From Halomonas sp. CH40 (GTDB lineage: Bacteria > Pseudomonadota > Gammaproteobacteria > Pseudomonadales > Halomonadaceae), in assembly GCA_041875495.1 (NCBI GenBank), contig CP112982.1, forward strand, positions 2,108,001 through 2,172,000: a DNA stretch of 64,000 bases, in the 5' to 3' direction. The translations under genes and the position numbers were made by a program. The notes beneath the pieces are model-generated. The model did no database searches and was not told the DNA's origin. It saw only the letters and a list, made by a program, of their open reading frames with translations. This document shows positions 1 through 9,699 of this stretch, piece after piece. The stretch's first letter is position 1, and the number at the start of each line of letters is the position of its first letter.

Positions 1-1018
1 TCCGCTCGCCATCCAACTGTGCCTTGGCCCAGTCCCGGGTAGCTTCAACCCGCACCAGCAGACGCTTGAGTAGTTCACGGTAAGGTTCGGCCACCTCGCC
101 AACGTCTGCTCTCAGGGCGCTGTTGGCCTTCCACATCGAAAGTTCGGTTTTCAACTGCTCCAGGTCGCGCAGATAAAGGTCGGCGGCCATCCAGCGGCCA
201 AGCAGCAGCACTTCCCGGGTCACCTTGGCGGTAACGTTGGGGTTGCCGTCACGGTCACCGCCCATCCAGGAGGCGTAGCGGATCGGGGCGGCATCCAGCG
301 GCAGGCGCTCCCCGGCCGTTTCCAGCAGCAGGTTATCCAGGTCGCGGTGAAAATCCGGTACCGCCTGCCACAGCGAGTTTTCAATCACCGCAAAACCCCA
401 CTTGGCTTCATCAACAGGAGTAGGCCTTTCATGGCGAATTTCATCGGTATGCCAGGCCTGGCTGATCAACTCCTCCAAGCGCCCCTGGGCACGGGTACCG
501 CGTTCCGGATAATCGTCGCTGCCTTCTATGGCAGTCAGGCAGTCGTCAATGGCATCGTATTTCTGGATCAGAGTGCGGCGGATAACCTCGGTCGGGTGGG
601 CGGTCAGCACCAGCTCAACGCGCATATTGGCCAGGGTCTCCACCAGGGTGCGCGGCGAGTTGCCGGCTTTTTCCGCCCGCGCCAGCAACTCACCCAGCAC
701 CGGCTGGCTACCGGGCTTGTAGTCTTCCACGCGACGAAAGCGCGCCCGGTAGTGCTGCTCGGCAATATTGGCCAGGTTCAGAAACTGGTTGAAGGCACGG
801 GTGACCGGCAGCAGATCCTGCTCGGGCAGCTTGCGCAGGTAGTCAATCAGTTCTCGCTGATGCAGGCTATCCCCCTGGCGCCCCTGCTTGGCATGGGCGC
901 GTATGGCTTCAATCTTGTTGACGAACGACTGGCCCAGATCGTCTGCAATGGTGCGGCCTAGACTATCACCGAGAATGCGGACGTTATCGCGCAGCGACTC
1001 ATGTAGGTCATGGCTCAT
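1..1018 (-). CDS. ppc: Phosphoenolpyruvate carboxylase, N-terminal part (cut by window edge)
   Basis: Anaplerotic enzyme that carboxylates PEP to oxaloacetate with bicarbonate. About 339 N-terminal codons are present; the rest lies left of the window. The reading frame starts MSHDLHESLRDNVRILG, and an AGGAGG sits just upstream of the ATG at 1018. The catalytic-histidine motif VLTAHPTEV is present with His at about residue 141, where the family expects it (His138 in E. coli). It follows mazG by about 30 bases and is probably the last gene of the cysM-rlmD-relA-mazG run, or has its own promoter upstream. Identification is firm; completeness cannot be judged. Confidence 0.95.
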   Translation of the reverse strand, partial: MSHDLHESLRDNVRILGDSLGRTIADDLGQSFVNKIEAIRAHAKQGRQGDSLHQRELIDYLRKLPEQDLLPVTRAFNQFLNLANIAEQHYRARFRRVEDYKPGSQPVLGELLARAEKAGNSPRTLVETLANMRVELVLTAHPTEVIRRTLIQKYDAIDDCLTAIEGSDDYPERGTRAQGRLEELISQAWHTDEIRHERPTPVDEAKWGFAVIENSLWQAVPDFHRDLDNLLLETAGERLPLDAAPIRYASWMGGDRDGNPNVTAKVTREVLLLGRWMAADLYLRDLEQLKTELSMWKANSALRADVGEVAEPYRELLKRLLVRVEATRDWAKAQLDGER

Positions 1019-1050
1019 GGCGTGGCCTCCTGGCGGGATCGCATGGGTCG

Positions 1051-1920
1051 TTAGGTTTCTTGAAAATCATTGTCAAACGCCTGTTTCTTGCACGCTGCCT
1101 TTTCCTGTGCCTTGGCAGCCTGCCAATGGGTCTCCATTTCATCCAGTGACGCCTCGGCCAGTGGCTGTCCGGCGGCGGCCAGCGCCTCCTCGACATAACG
1201 AAAGCGGCGTTCAAATTTGCCGTTGGTGGCGCGCAGGCACTGCTCCGGGTCAGCCTTTAGCGTACGCGCCAGGTTGGTGACGGCAAACAGCAGATCCCCG
1301 ACCTCTTCACGAACATGCGCATCATCACCGGCCTCAAGCGCTTCCTCCACTTCGGCCAGTTCCTCACGTATCTTGGCTAGCACACCTCGGCTGTCGGGCC
1401 AGTCAAACCCGACCCGGGCAGCCCGTTTGGTCAGTTTGCTGGCTCGGCTCAGCGCCGGCAGTGTTCTCGGCACGTCATCAAGCACCGACGGCGGCTGCTC
1501 GGCCCTGTCGGCTCTTTCCTCGGCCTTGAGCGCTTCCCAGCGTGAATTGACCTGTCGGGCCTGAACGTCTTCAGCACTCACACCCGGTGGGCGGCGCGAT
1601 GCCAGGGTACCGTCAGGAAATACGTGTGGGTGACGACGCAGCATCTTGGCGGTCAGGGTATCCACCACCGTATGGAAATCGAAACGCTGCTCCTCAGCCC
1701 CGAACTGGGCGTAATAGACCACCTGAAACAGCAGGTCTCCCAGTTCACCGGGTAGCTCATCGAAGGCACGCCGTTCGATCGCATCAGCGACTTCATAGGC
1801 TTCTTCCAGGGTGTGGGGAATGATGCTGTCCCAATCCTGCTTGATATCCCAGGGGCAGCCTTGCTCGGCGTCCCGCAGCACTGCCATCAGTGTCAACAGG
1901 TCTTCCAGTTGATAGCGCAT
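1051..1920 (-). CDS. mazG: Nucleoside triphosphate pyrophosphohydrolase MazG
   Basis: Cytoplasmic all-alpha NTP pyrophosphatase that hydrolyses (d)NTPs to monophosphates. In E. coli it moderates ppGpp. The protein has 289 residues with two MazG domains (about residues 25-110 and 165-240). Metal-binding acidic clusters are visible as EEAYEVADAIE and ELGDLLFQVVYYA in the first repeat and as REELAEVEEALE and EEVGDLLFAVTN in the second. The start ATG abuts the relA stop (TGAATG), so the two genes are very likely translationally coupled. Slightly longer than E. coli MazG (263 residues), mostly in the linker. The relA-mazG pairing is the standard gammaproteobacterial arrangement. Confidence 0.95.
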   Translation of the reverse strand: MRYQLEDLLTLMAVLRDAEQGCPWDIKQDWDSIIPHTLEEAYEVADAIERRAFDELPGELGDLLFQVVYYAQFGAEEQRFDFHTVVDTLTAKMLRRHPHVFPDGTLASRRPPGVSAEDVQARQVNSRWEALKAEERADRAEQPPSVLDDVPRTLPALSRASKLTKRAARVGFDWPDSRGVLAKIREELAEVEEALEAGDDAHVREEVGDLLFAVTNLARTLKADPEQCLRATNGKFERRFRYVEEALAAAGQPLAEASLDEMETHWQAAKAQEKAACKKQAFDNDFQET

Positions 1921-4197
1921 TCAGACACCTCCCAGGCGGGAAGACTTGCTAGGGTTGGCATCGCGCAAGCGGCGCACTTCGGTGACATTTGGCAGCTGCT
2001 GAATACGCGAGAACAAGCGGCCCAGAGCTTCAAGCCCTTCCACCTCGAGGGTGATACGCAGCCGGGCAATACCTTCGTCGGTATCGGTCAGGGTATTCAC
2101 CGCCAGTACGTTGACCTTTTCATTGCCCAGAAGGCCAGTCACATCGCGCAGCAACCCGGAGCGATCCCAGGCCTGGATTTCAATGGTGACCGGATAGCGG
2201 GTCTGCGCCTGCTCACCCCATTCCACTTCAATGATGCGCTGGGGTTCGTCGACTCGTAACTGCAGAATGTTCGGGCAGTCCTGACGGTGCACGGTGACCC
2301 CACGCCCCTGGGTGATAAAGCCGACGATCGGCTCATTGGGCACCGGGCTACAGCAATTGGCCATGCTGGTCTTGAGATTACCCACCCCCAGCACGGTGAT
2401 ATCGCTCTTATTGGCCTTGCTCGGCTGGCGGCGGGGCTTGGCCAACAGGCGGTCAAGCTGTTCCTGGTCGTCGTGTTCACCAAACAGCTGCTGGGCCTGG
2501 TGAAGTACTTGGCCAATCCGCAGGTCACCGGCGCCAAGGGCGGCGTACATATCCTCTGCTGATACGTAGTTGACCGCTTTTGCCAGCTGCTTGAGGTCAA
2601 GGCCTTCCACATCCAGGCGGCGCATTTCACGCTCGAACAGGGCGCGGCCTTCTTCCACGTTCTGGTCACGGGCCTGATACTTGAACCAGGCCTGGATCTT
2701 GGCTCGTGCCCGGGAAGTGCGCACATAGCCGAGGCTGGGGTTCAACCAGTCGCGGCTTGGCCCGCCCTTGCTGGCGGTCAGAATCTCGACCTGCTGACCG
2801 GTCTTGAGCTTGTAGGTCAGCGGGACAATTCGCCCGTTGACCTTGGCGCCCCGGCAGCGGTGGCCAATCTCGGTATGCACCCGATAGGCAAAGTCGATAG
2901 GCGTGGCGATACGCGGCAGGTCAATGACGTGGCCATCCGGGGTGAAGACGTAGATACGATCAGGGGCAACATCGCTGTTGAGCCCCTCGCGCAGGTCGCT
3001 GAAGTCGCCCACCTCGTCCTGCCACTCCAGCACCTGACGCAGCCAGGCGATTTTCTCTTCATAGCTGCGACTTTTGGCGTTGGTATCGTGGCCCTTATAG
3101 CGCCAATGGGCGCAGACCCCCAGTTCGGCTTCATCATGCATGGCAAAAGTGCGGATCTGGATTTCCAGCACCTTGCTCTCCGGGCCGAATACCGCCGTAT
3201 GCAGCGACTGGTAGCCGTTCTTCTTGGGGTTGGCAATATAATCGTCAAACTCGTTGGGCACGTGGTGCCAGCGCGAATGCACAATCCCCAACACGGTGTA
3301 GCAGTCGGTCACTTCAGGCACCAGGATGCGCACCGCACGAATATCATGAACCTGGGAAAAGTCGATCTTCTTACGCTGCATCTTGCGCCAGATCGAATAG
3401 ATATGCTTGGCACGGCCGCTGACATCGTAGTGATGGATATGCTGGGCTTCCATCAGCTGCTTGAGAGTATCCATCACCTCGTTGATGTAGCGGTCACGAT
3501 CAAGGCGCTTTTCAGCCAGCAGCTTGGCAATCGCCTTGTAATCGTCTTCATGCAGGTAGCGAAACGCCAGATCTTCCAGTTCCCACTTGATCTGTCCGAT
3601 ACCCAGGCGATGCGCCAAAGGGGCATAAATGTCCGATACCTCTCGGGCAACCTGCAGGCTTTTTTCCAGCGGCGCGTCCTTGACCTGGCGCAGCGCGCAG
3701 GTGCGTTCGGCAATTTTGATCAGCGCCACACGCACATCGTCCACCATGTTGACCAACATCTTGCGCAGGTTTTCCTGCTGATTGTGTTGATTCATGGTGT
3801 GATACGGTGTGTACGGCTGACTGATGGCCGCCATCTGCAACACACCATCAATCAGACCGGCTACTTCTGCCCCGAAGCGCTTTTCAACGGCCTCCAGGGT
3901 AATCAGTGCCTCACGTACTGAACGATACAGAACGGCGGCTTCCAGCGCCGTCTGATCAAGCTTGAGTTCCCCCAGGATATCGGCCATCTCCAGCCCCATC
4001 CGGAAACTCGACCCCGGCCCTGAACGCACTCTATGGGTGTCAGGTGCCTCGCTTTCCAGCCTCTGGGCCCACTCGCAGGCCTGCGCTAACCGGTCAGGGT
4101 CACGCAACCGTACATCCTCTTGCAGACGTGCCAGCCATTGCTGAATATCTACGTTTCCGCTCGAGGTGAGCGGCTGGTCTTCACGCACTTTGACCAT
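1921..4197 (-). CDS. relA: (p)ppGpp synthetase RelA
   Basis: Ribosome-associated GTP pyrophosphokinase of the stringent response. The 758-residue protein has the long RelA/SpoT layout. There is a pseudo-hydrolase domain at the N-terminus, where the HD-type His-Asp pair is replaced by AVLYRSVREALI, so hydrolysis is not expected (typical of RelA, unlike SpoT). A synthetase domain follows (about 245-370, with YSIWRKMQRK and GYQSLHTAVFGP). A TGS domain comes next (about 410-470, from DRIYVFTPDGHVIDLP). A conserved-cysteine region (NCCSPVPNEPIVG) and a C-terminal ACT domain complete it. The start is preceded by GGTGAG. It is coupled to mazG downstream and separated from rlmD by 70 bases. Confidence 0.97.
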   Translation of the reverse strand: MVKVREDQPLTSSGNVDIQQWLARLQEDVRLRDPDRLAQACEWAQRLESEAPDTHRVRSGPGSSFRMGLEMADILGELKLDQTALEAAVLYRSVREALITLEAVEKRFGAEVAGLIDGVLQMAAISQPYTPYHTMNQHNQQENLRKMLVNMVDDVRVALIKIAERTCALRQVKDAPLEKSLQVAREVSDIYAPLAHRLGIGQIKWELEDLAFRYLHEDDYKAIAKLLAEKRLDRDRYINEVMDTLKQLMEAQHIHHYDVSGRAKHIYSIWRKMQRKKIDFSQVHDIRAVRILVPEVTDCYTVLGIVHSRWHHVPNEFDDYIANPKKNGYQSLHTAVFGPESKVLEIQIRTFAMHDEAELGVCAHWRYKGHDTNAKSRSYEEKIAWLRQVLEWQDEVGDFSDLREGLNSDVAPDRIYVFTPDGHVIDLPRIATPIDFAYRVHTEIGHRCRGAKVNGRIVPLTYKLKTGQQVEILTASKGGPSRDWLNPSLGYVRTSRARAKIQAWFKYQARDQNVEEGRALFEREMRRLDVEGLDLKQLAKAVNYVSAEDMYAALGAGDLRIGQVLHQAQQLFGEHDDQEQLDRLLAKPRRQPSKANKSDITVLGVGNLKTSMANCCSPVPNEPIVGFITQGRGVTVHRQDCPNILQLRVDEPQRIIEVEWGEQAQTRYPVTIEIQAWDRSGLLRDVTGLLGNEKVNVLAVNTLTDTDEGIARLRITLEVEGLEALGRLFSRIQQLPNVTEVRRLRDANPSKSSRLGGV

Positions 4198-4267
4198 CTT
4201 GTTTACTCACCTTTATCCAGGCCACCGTCAATGACGGTGCGTCTTGAATTGGAGCTGACTGAACGAT

Positions 4268-5686
4268 CTAGGCCTCCAGCAGCATCACGGTTTCCATGTG
4301 GGCCGTGTGTACAAACATATCGGCCACCGCGACCTGTTTGATGCGATAACCGCCATGCACAAGGTGTGCCGTATCTCGCGCCAGGGTCGCCGGATCGCAA
4401 GAAATATACGCCACCCTTGGCCGCTGCTCGCCCCGCGCTGCCAACTTACCGAGCGCCTGACAGACCGTTTCAGCGCCATTGCGCGGCGGGTCGAGAATCA
4501 CTGCATCCGGGCGCAGCGTTTCAAGCAATTCAGCAACACTGCCCGCGTCGTTCAGATCCGCCTGCTGGCCGCTGACCGGCAACTGATGGTGACGGGCATT
4601 CGCTGCAATGCGTGCCACCATGGCAGAGTTACCTTCTACGGCGTGCACCCTGGCACCCGACATGGCAACCGGCAAACTAAAGTTACCGATACCGGCAAAC
4701 AAGTCCAGTATTTGTTCACTTTCAACCGGCGCCAGCCATTCGATTACCTGTGCCACCATGAGCTGGTTGACGTCTGCATTGACCTGAATAAAATCGCCCG
4801 CCGCAAACGACAACGCCAAAGCCCCCGTTGTCGGCAAGGTCAGGAGGTCTACCAGCGTCGGCTCTGCACCATGCCAGTGCATTTTTACGCCCTGAGTAGC
4901 GCTTTTTTCCCGCCCGACGAGCATGCCCAGCGCCAGTTGATGCTCTTCAGCAAAGGCCTGCCAACGCTGCTCATCGGCTGGCCGTGCGTTCAACTGGCGG
5001 ACTACCACCATGCATTGCGCTGGCGTTGCCAGCAGTTCAATGTGGCCCACGTCTCTGGGGGCGTCCAGGCTGTTCAACAGCGTTCGTAACGGCGCTAGCA
5101 GTGCCTGCAATGCGGGCACCAGAACATGACAGTTGTGTATATCCACCAGACGATGGCTACGCTGGGCACGGAACCCCATCAGCACATGGCCGTCGCGATC
5201 CACGTTGACGCCCAGCCGGGCGCGCCGACGGTAGGCCGTTTGGTCAGTGGCCAGGCAGCCTATTTCGCCCGTCCATTCAAGCCCCTGGCGCGCCAACAGC
5301 TCAGCCACTACATGACGTTTGTGCTCGCGCTGGGCGGCAAGCGCCATATGCTGTAAATCACAGCCGCCACACTGCCCAAAATGGGCACAGGGCGGTGTCA
5401 CCCGCTGCGGTGATGACGAATGCAATTCGCGCACATGGGCTTCGTCAAAACGTTTACGGGTGCAATGTACCGCGACGTCGACGCTTTCTCCCGGCAGAGC
5501 CTGATCCACAAACACGGCCTTGCCTGAAGGCCAGTGCGCTACGCCTCGGCCATCATGGGCGAGGCGTTCGATAATCAGACGGCTGTCATCGCTTTCAACC
5601 TTGGCGGTGTGGGATTTTTCCTGGCGCGCCAGCCCCGACTTTCCCGATGCAGGCCTGGCGGGACGACGTTTACCGAGCATTGCCAT
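4268..5686 (-). CDS. rlmD: 23S rRNA (uracil-1939 C5)-methyltransferase RlmD
   Basis: SAM-dependent RNA methyltransferase that forms m5U1939 in 23S rRNA. The 472-residue protein has a basic N-terminal extension, a TRAM domain (about residues 30-95), a 4Fe-4S cluster motif with spaced cysteines (CAHFGQCGGCDLQHM), and a Rossmann catalytic domain. That domain contains LDLFAGIGNFSLPVA, ILDPPRNGA and the catalytic cysteine in YISCDPATLARD. The ATG overlaps the cysM TAA by one base (TAATG), which indicates coupling. A second in-frame Met two codons later is an alternative start. The rlmD-relA neighbourhood is conserved in Pseudomonas. Confidence 0.95.
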   Translation of the reverse strand: MAMLGKRRPARPASGKSGLARQEKSHTAKVESDDSRLIIERLAHDGRGVAHWPSGKAVFVDQALPGESVDVAVHCTRKRFDEAHVRELHSSSPQRVTPPCAHFGQCGGCDLQHMALAAQREHKRHVVAELLARQGLEWTGEIGCLATDQTAYRRRARLGVNVDRDGHVLMGFRAQRSHRLVDIHNCHVLVPALQALLAPLRTLLNSLDAPRDVGHIELLATPAQCMVVVRQLNARPADEQRWQAFAEEHQLALGMLVGREKSATQGVKMHWHGAEPTLVDLLTLPTTGALALSFAAGDFIQVNADVNQLMVAQVIEWLAPVESEQILDLFAGIGNFSLPVAMSGARVHAVEGNSAMVARIAANARHHQLPVSGQQADLNDAGSVAELLETLRPDAVILDPPRNGAETVCQALGKLAARGEQRPRVAYISCDPATLARDTAHLVHGGYRIKQVAVADMFVHTAHMETVMLLEA

Positions 5687-6582
5687 TATAGCTCCGGCGC
5701 AAAGAGGCCAGTGGAAAGATAGCGGTCACCACGATCACAGACAATAAAGGCGATCACCGCGTTTTCACTCTGCTCGGCGATGCGCAGAGCACCTGCCAGG
5801 CCGCCACCAGCAGACACACCGGCGAGAATGCCTTCTTCCCTGGCCAGGCGGCGCATGTGTTCTTCCGCTTCCTGCTGGCCGATATCCAGAGTGATATCCA
5901 CCCGTGGCGGTTCAAAAATACTCGGTAGATAGGCTTCTGGCCAGCGGCGGATACCCGGAATACTGGCCCCGTCCGCTGGTTGCAAACCGACAATCTGGAT
6001 ATCGGGGTTTTGCTCCTTGAGAAAGCGCGATACCCCCATGATGGTGCCGGTGGTGCCCATGGAGCTGACAAAATGCGTCACTTCGCCCCCCGTCTGGCGC
6101 CATATTTCCGGGCCTGTAGTGCGATAATGAGCCAGAGGGTTATCCGGGTTCGCGAACTGATCCAGGCGCTTACCCTCGCCGCGGGAAATCATCGCATTAG
6201 CGATATCACGAGCTTCTTCCATTCCGCCTGACTGGGAGGCCGAAATCAGTTTGGCACCATAGGCGGCCATAGCCTGCTTACGCTCGGCAGAGGCATTTTC
6301 CGGCATCACCAGCACCATCTTGTAGCCTTTGAGGGCGGCTGCCATGGCCAGAGCGATTCCCGTATTGCCTGAGGTTGCCTCGATCAAGGTATCACCGGGC
6401 TGAATTTCTCCACGGGCTTCTGCTTCAACCAGCATGGACAGCGCCGGACGATCCTTGACAGAGCCTGCCGGGTTGTTGCCCTCAAGCTTGCCAAGTAGCG
6501 TATTGTTACGCCCCGCCGTGATACGCTTGAGGCGAACCAGTGGCGTATTGCCGACCACATCTTCTAGCGTGGGATAATCCAT
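5686..6582 (-). CDS. cysM: O-acetylserine (thiol)-lyase B (cysteine synthase CysM)
   Basis: PLP-dependent beta-replacement enzyme making cysteine from O-acetylserine and sulfide or thiosulfate. From the chosen start the protein is 298 residues, beginning MDYPTLEDVVGNTPLVRL. The PLP lysine lies in NNPAGSVKDRPA and the phosphate-binding loop in EATSGNTGIALAMAA; SMGTTGTIMG is the cofactor-binding glycine loop. The frame is open further upstream to 6651, but AAGGA sits 4 and 7 bases before the two adjacent ATGs at 6585 and 6582. The upstream extension has no family similarity, so 6582 was chosen. It is the first gene of a leftward run and diverges from the sensor kinase, as in P. aeruginosa (cysM-gacS). 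Confidence 0.93.
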   Translation of the reverse strand: MDYPTLEDVVGNTPLVRLKRITAGRNNTLLGKLEGNNPAGSVKDRPALSMLVEAEARGEIQPGDTLIEATSGNTGIALAMAAALKGYKMVLVMPENASAERKQAMAAYGAKLISASQSGGMEEARDIANAMISRGEGKRLDQFANPDNPLAHYRTTGPEIWRQTGGEVTHFVSSMGTTGTIMGVSRFLKEQNPDIQIVGLQPADGASIPGIRRWPEAYLPSIFEPPRVDITLDIGQQEAEEHMRRLAREEGILAGVSAGGGLAGALRIAEQSENAVIAFIVCDRGDRYLSTGLFAPEL

Positions 6583-6673
6583 CATGCATTCCTTATCTTG
6601 ACCGTTATGCGGCATTATATCGGTGCGAGCCTGGGCTGGACAGGTAACCACACTGAATTACTGAGCGCTTTTC

Positions 6674-9376
6674 ATGTCTTTGAGCACCCGCCTTCTTGTT
6701 ACATTAATGGGTATTCCATTAGTCGTTTACGCCGCTATGGCGTTGCTGTTTGTGGTTCACAATGATGACAAATCCTACCGCCTGCTGAACGAGCGCCTGT
6801 CAAACAGCAGTGAAGTAGCCGCTCCTTTGCTTTCCCAGGCGCTGGCTGATAGCGATGCGGCCACCCTTGACCAGGTGGCACGGCGTTTTTTCGAGCAGTT
6901 GGGTCTACGCTCGATGACCCTGTATGACGATCAGGGTAACCATCTGATTTCCCTGGGCCGCTCACCTTTATCAACCTCTCTTGACGCGCCTGAAGAGGAT
7001 TTCCAGCTGGATGATCAGGCACCTATCTGGCAACTGACCAGAGCTTTGCCCGCTCTGCAGGCAGACGACACATCTCCTGGCTGGATCAGCGCAGAAATGG
7101 ATTCCCGCATTCTGCGCCTTGAACAGTATCGCTGGATTGCGATCTTCAGCCTGGGCGGCATGGTGCTGGGGCTTGCCCTGTTTCTGATTGCCTTCATCGT
7201 GAGCCGCTTTGCCACCCATCCGCTGGAAGAAGCCAACCAGGCACTCTACCGGCTTTCCCGGGGAGATTACCGTTTTGCGCTGACTCCGCCAGCCACTGCC
7301 GAACACCGTAAGCTGGCTGACAATATCAACACTCTGGCTGACAACATGCAAAGGGCCCAGCAGGATATGCAGGCCCAGATTGAGCAGGCGACCAGTGAGC
7401 TGCAGGAATCGATGGAAACCATCGAAGAACAGAATATCAAACTTGATCTGGCCCATCGCAGTGCTCTGCGCGCCAATGCGGTGAAATCCGAATTTCTGGC
7501 CAACATGAGCCATGAAATCCGCACACCCTTAAACGGCATTATCGGCTTTTGCCGTTTGCTAGGGCGCTCAAGGCTGGAAGAGCGCCAACAGGAATGGCTC
7601 CAGCATGTGCATCGCGCCTGTGACAACCTCTTGATGCTGGTTAATGACGTCCTCGATTTTTCCAAGCTTGAAGCCAATCGGCTAACGCTTGAAAAAACCA
7701 ATATTGACATGGTGAAGCTGGTTGAGGAAGTGATCGGCCTGCACGCACCGGAGGCACAGCGCAAACAGCTGCAGATTCTTGGCATGGTGTATGACGATGT
7801 ACCTACACATCTTCAGGGCGATCCGCTGCGCATCCGTCAGGTGCTCAGCAATCTGGTCAGCAATGCCGTCAAGTTTACCCACCAGGGTGATGTGATTGTG
7901 CGGGTTATGCTGGATGATTCAGTGGATGCGTTACAGGATACCCACCGCGCCGTGCTGCGCATCAGCGTTACCGACACCGGTATCGGTTTGAGTGAAGAAC
8001 AGCAGCAACAGCTGTTCAGAGCGTTTACCCAGGCCGAACCCAGCCACAGCCGTGAGTTTGGCGGTAGCGGCCTGGGGTTGAATATTTGCCGCCAGCTGAT
8101 TCAGCGCATGGGCGGCGATATCGAGGTGGAAAGCGCCCAGGGGCAAGGCGCCACTTTCTCGTTCACGCTGTCCATGCTGGCTAACAATGCCGAACCCCGC
8201 CCCCATGAACTCACTCTGGCAAACCCTGCCATATGCCTGCATGAAAGCCATACACCGACGCGCTTCATGCTGGAACACCTGATTCAGCGCTGGGGCGGTC
8301 AGGTCATGCCCATTACTGCTCTGGATCAATGCTGGCTACTGGTGGTGGGCGTCAGCCTTGAAGACTGCCGCTCGCCCTATCATGCTAAGCTGCAAACCAT
8401 TATTCAATCAGCTCCCTGCCCTACATTAATACTGGCCAACAGCCAGGATATTGATGCCAGTACCTTTCATATGCCCCAGGGCGGTCAGCTGTTATGCAAA
8501 CCGGTTGGCCGCGATGCCCTGGCAGATGCCATTCAACAACAGCTGTTCAACCAGGCCCCGATGACATTGCCGCCCAGTATCGAGAATAACGCTGCCCCTC
8601 AACAGCGCAGCGTGCTGGTCGTCGACGACAATACTTCTAATCGTGAATTACTTCACGCCATGCTCAAGCATGAAGTGATACGGGTGGAAACTGCTGATAG
8701 CGGGTCACTTGCTCTGGCAATGGCCAGAGAAGCCAACCCACCTTTTGATCTGATTCTGATGGATATTCGTATGCCGCACATGAACGGCGTTCAGACCCTG
8801 CAGGCCATTCGCCGCCTGGGCGGGCCATGGGTCTCCTGTCCGGTGGTTGCCGTCACCGCTCATGCGTTGCATCAGGAGCGCCAACAGTGGCTGGATGCTG
8901 GCATGGAGGATGTGTTGATCAAGCCAGTGAATGAGCACCAGCTCGGCCAGCTGGTTCAGCGCTTTCTGGGTATTAACCTTTACCCTGCTGCCGCTGCATC
9001 ACCAGAGACCTTACCTCGCCAGCGCAATACCCTGCCAATTGTAGATCTGGAACTGGGTGCTCAATTGATCAAGGGTAACGAAGAAACAGCACGGCAACAG
9101 CTGCTGGCGCTGATGGATACTCTGGACGATGCCCAAAGCAGCATTATTCAAGCAGTGGATGATCAGGATGAACAGGCGCTGCTCGATGCCGTCCACCACC
9201 TCAACGGCAGTAGCCGCTATTGCGGTGCCCCTGAGCTGGCGCTACTGGTTGAAACCCTGGAAACGCGGATTCGCACCGGCGGAATGCAGGATGCCAAGAC
9301 GTTGCTGAACGACCTTTACACGTCGATTAAACGCCTGGTTGACGAGCGTAAGCGTCTGGAAAGGAAAGCAGAATAG
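6674..9376 (+). CDS. gacS: Hybrid sensor histidine kinase GacS/BarA
   Basis: Inner-membrane tripartite sensor kinase of the Gac/BarA type, which phosphorylates the GacA/UvrY regulator and so controls the Csr/Rsm sRNA system. The 900 residues show an N-terminal membrane helix, a periplasmic stretch, a second helix (about 160-180), and a HAMP segment. A coiled coil leads to HisKA with the phospho-His in MSHEIRTPLNG (about residue 280). An ATPase domain follows (NLVSNAVKFT, DTGIGL, GSGLGLNI). A divergent pseudo-receiver precedes a true receiver with Asp in LMDIRMP (about 697), and an Hpt domain with HHLNG (His about 841) ends the protein. The position divergent from cysM matches pseudomonad gacS. 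Confidence 0.93.
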   Translation: MSLSTRLLVTLMGIPLVVYAAMALLFVVHNDDKSYRLLNERLSNSSEVAAPLLSQALADSDAATLDQVARRFFEQLGLRSMTLYDDQGNHLISLGRSPLSTSLDAPEEDFQLDDQAPIWQLTRALPALQADDTSPGWISAEMDSRILRLEQYRWIAIFSLGGMVLGLALFLIAFIVSRFATHPLEEANQALYRLSRGDYRFALTPPATAEHRKLADNINTLADNMQRAQQDMQAQIEQATSELQESMETIEEQNIKLDLAHRSALRANAVKSEFLANMSHEIRTPLNGIIGFCRLLGRSRLEERQQEWLQHVHRACDNLLMLVNDVLDFSKLEANRLTLEKTNIDMVKLVEEVIGLHAPEAQRKQLQILGMVYDDVPTHLQGDPLRIRQVLSNLVSNAVKFTHQGDVIVRVMLDDSVDALQDTHRAVLRISVTDTGIGLSEEQQQQLFRAFTQAEPSHSREFGGSGLGLNICRQLIQRMGGDIEVESAQGQGATFSFTLSMLANNAEPRPHELTLANPAICLHESHTPTRFMLEHLIQRWGGQVMPITALDQCWLLVVGVSLEDCRSPYHAKLQTIIQSAPCPTLILANSQDIDASTFHMPQGGQLLCKPVGRDALADAIQQQLFNQAPMTLPPSIENNAAPQQRSVLVVDDNTSNRELLHAMLKHEVIRVETADSGSLALAMAREANPPFDLILMDIRMPHMNGVQTLQAIRRLGGPWVSCPVVAVTAHALHQERQQWLDAGMEDVLIKPVNEHQLGQLVQRFLGINLYPAAAASPETLPRQRNTLPIVDLELGAQLIKGNEETARQQLLALMDTLDDAQSSIIQAVDDQDEQALLDAVHHLNGSSRYCGAPELALLVETLETRIRTGGMQDAKTLLNDLYTSIKRLVDERKRLERKAE

Positions 9377-9428
9377 AGGCAAAGTCGTCAGCCAAGGCCA
9401 TTTGGCGAACCATAAGATTTTCGTTGCT

Positions 9429-9680
9429 TCATCGGGTTCCGCAAATCAGCAAGCTGTTTTTAAGGTGACCTTTCAGCGCCTCTATCCGCAAGGCTTCACA
9501 GAAAGCACTAGCCTCTGCATTGCTTACGTCTAGCGTATGTTTACTGACGGCTTTGTCATCACCTTTTCTGAGTGCTTCACGATTTGCGGCGTGACTGATT
9601 TCTGCCTGCTCCTGAGCTTTTTCGTAGTTATCCTGAGCTTGCCATATAGCATCATTAAGTCGTTCTTCTTGGACGGTCAT
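9429..9680 (-). CDS. Small hydrophilic protein of unknown function
   Basis: An 83-residue, charged, alanine- and glutamate-rich protein beginning MTVQEERLNDAIWQAQDNY. It looks almost wholly helical and probably forms a coiled coil; there is no signal peptide or membrane segment. It has one cysteine near the C-terminus (AFCEALR) and one in the last residues (LICGTR). The frame extends five codons upstream, but GGGGGA six bases before the ATG at 9680 favours that start. It stands alone, convergent with gacS and followed (leftwards) by no partner. I do not recognise the family. Confidence 0.6.
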   Translation of the reverse strand: MTVQEERLNDAIWQAQDNYEKAQEQAEISHAANREALRKGDDKAVSKHTLDVSNAEASAFCEALRIEALKGHLKNSLLICGTR

Positions 9681-9699
9681 TAGCGATCCCCCCATATCA

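Noticed and set aside
2860..3921. 353-codon plus-strand frame
   Set aside because: Antisense to relA, low-complexity His/Gln/Val composition typical of a shadow.
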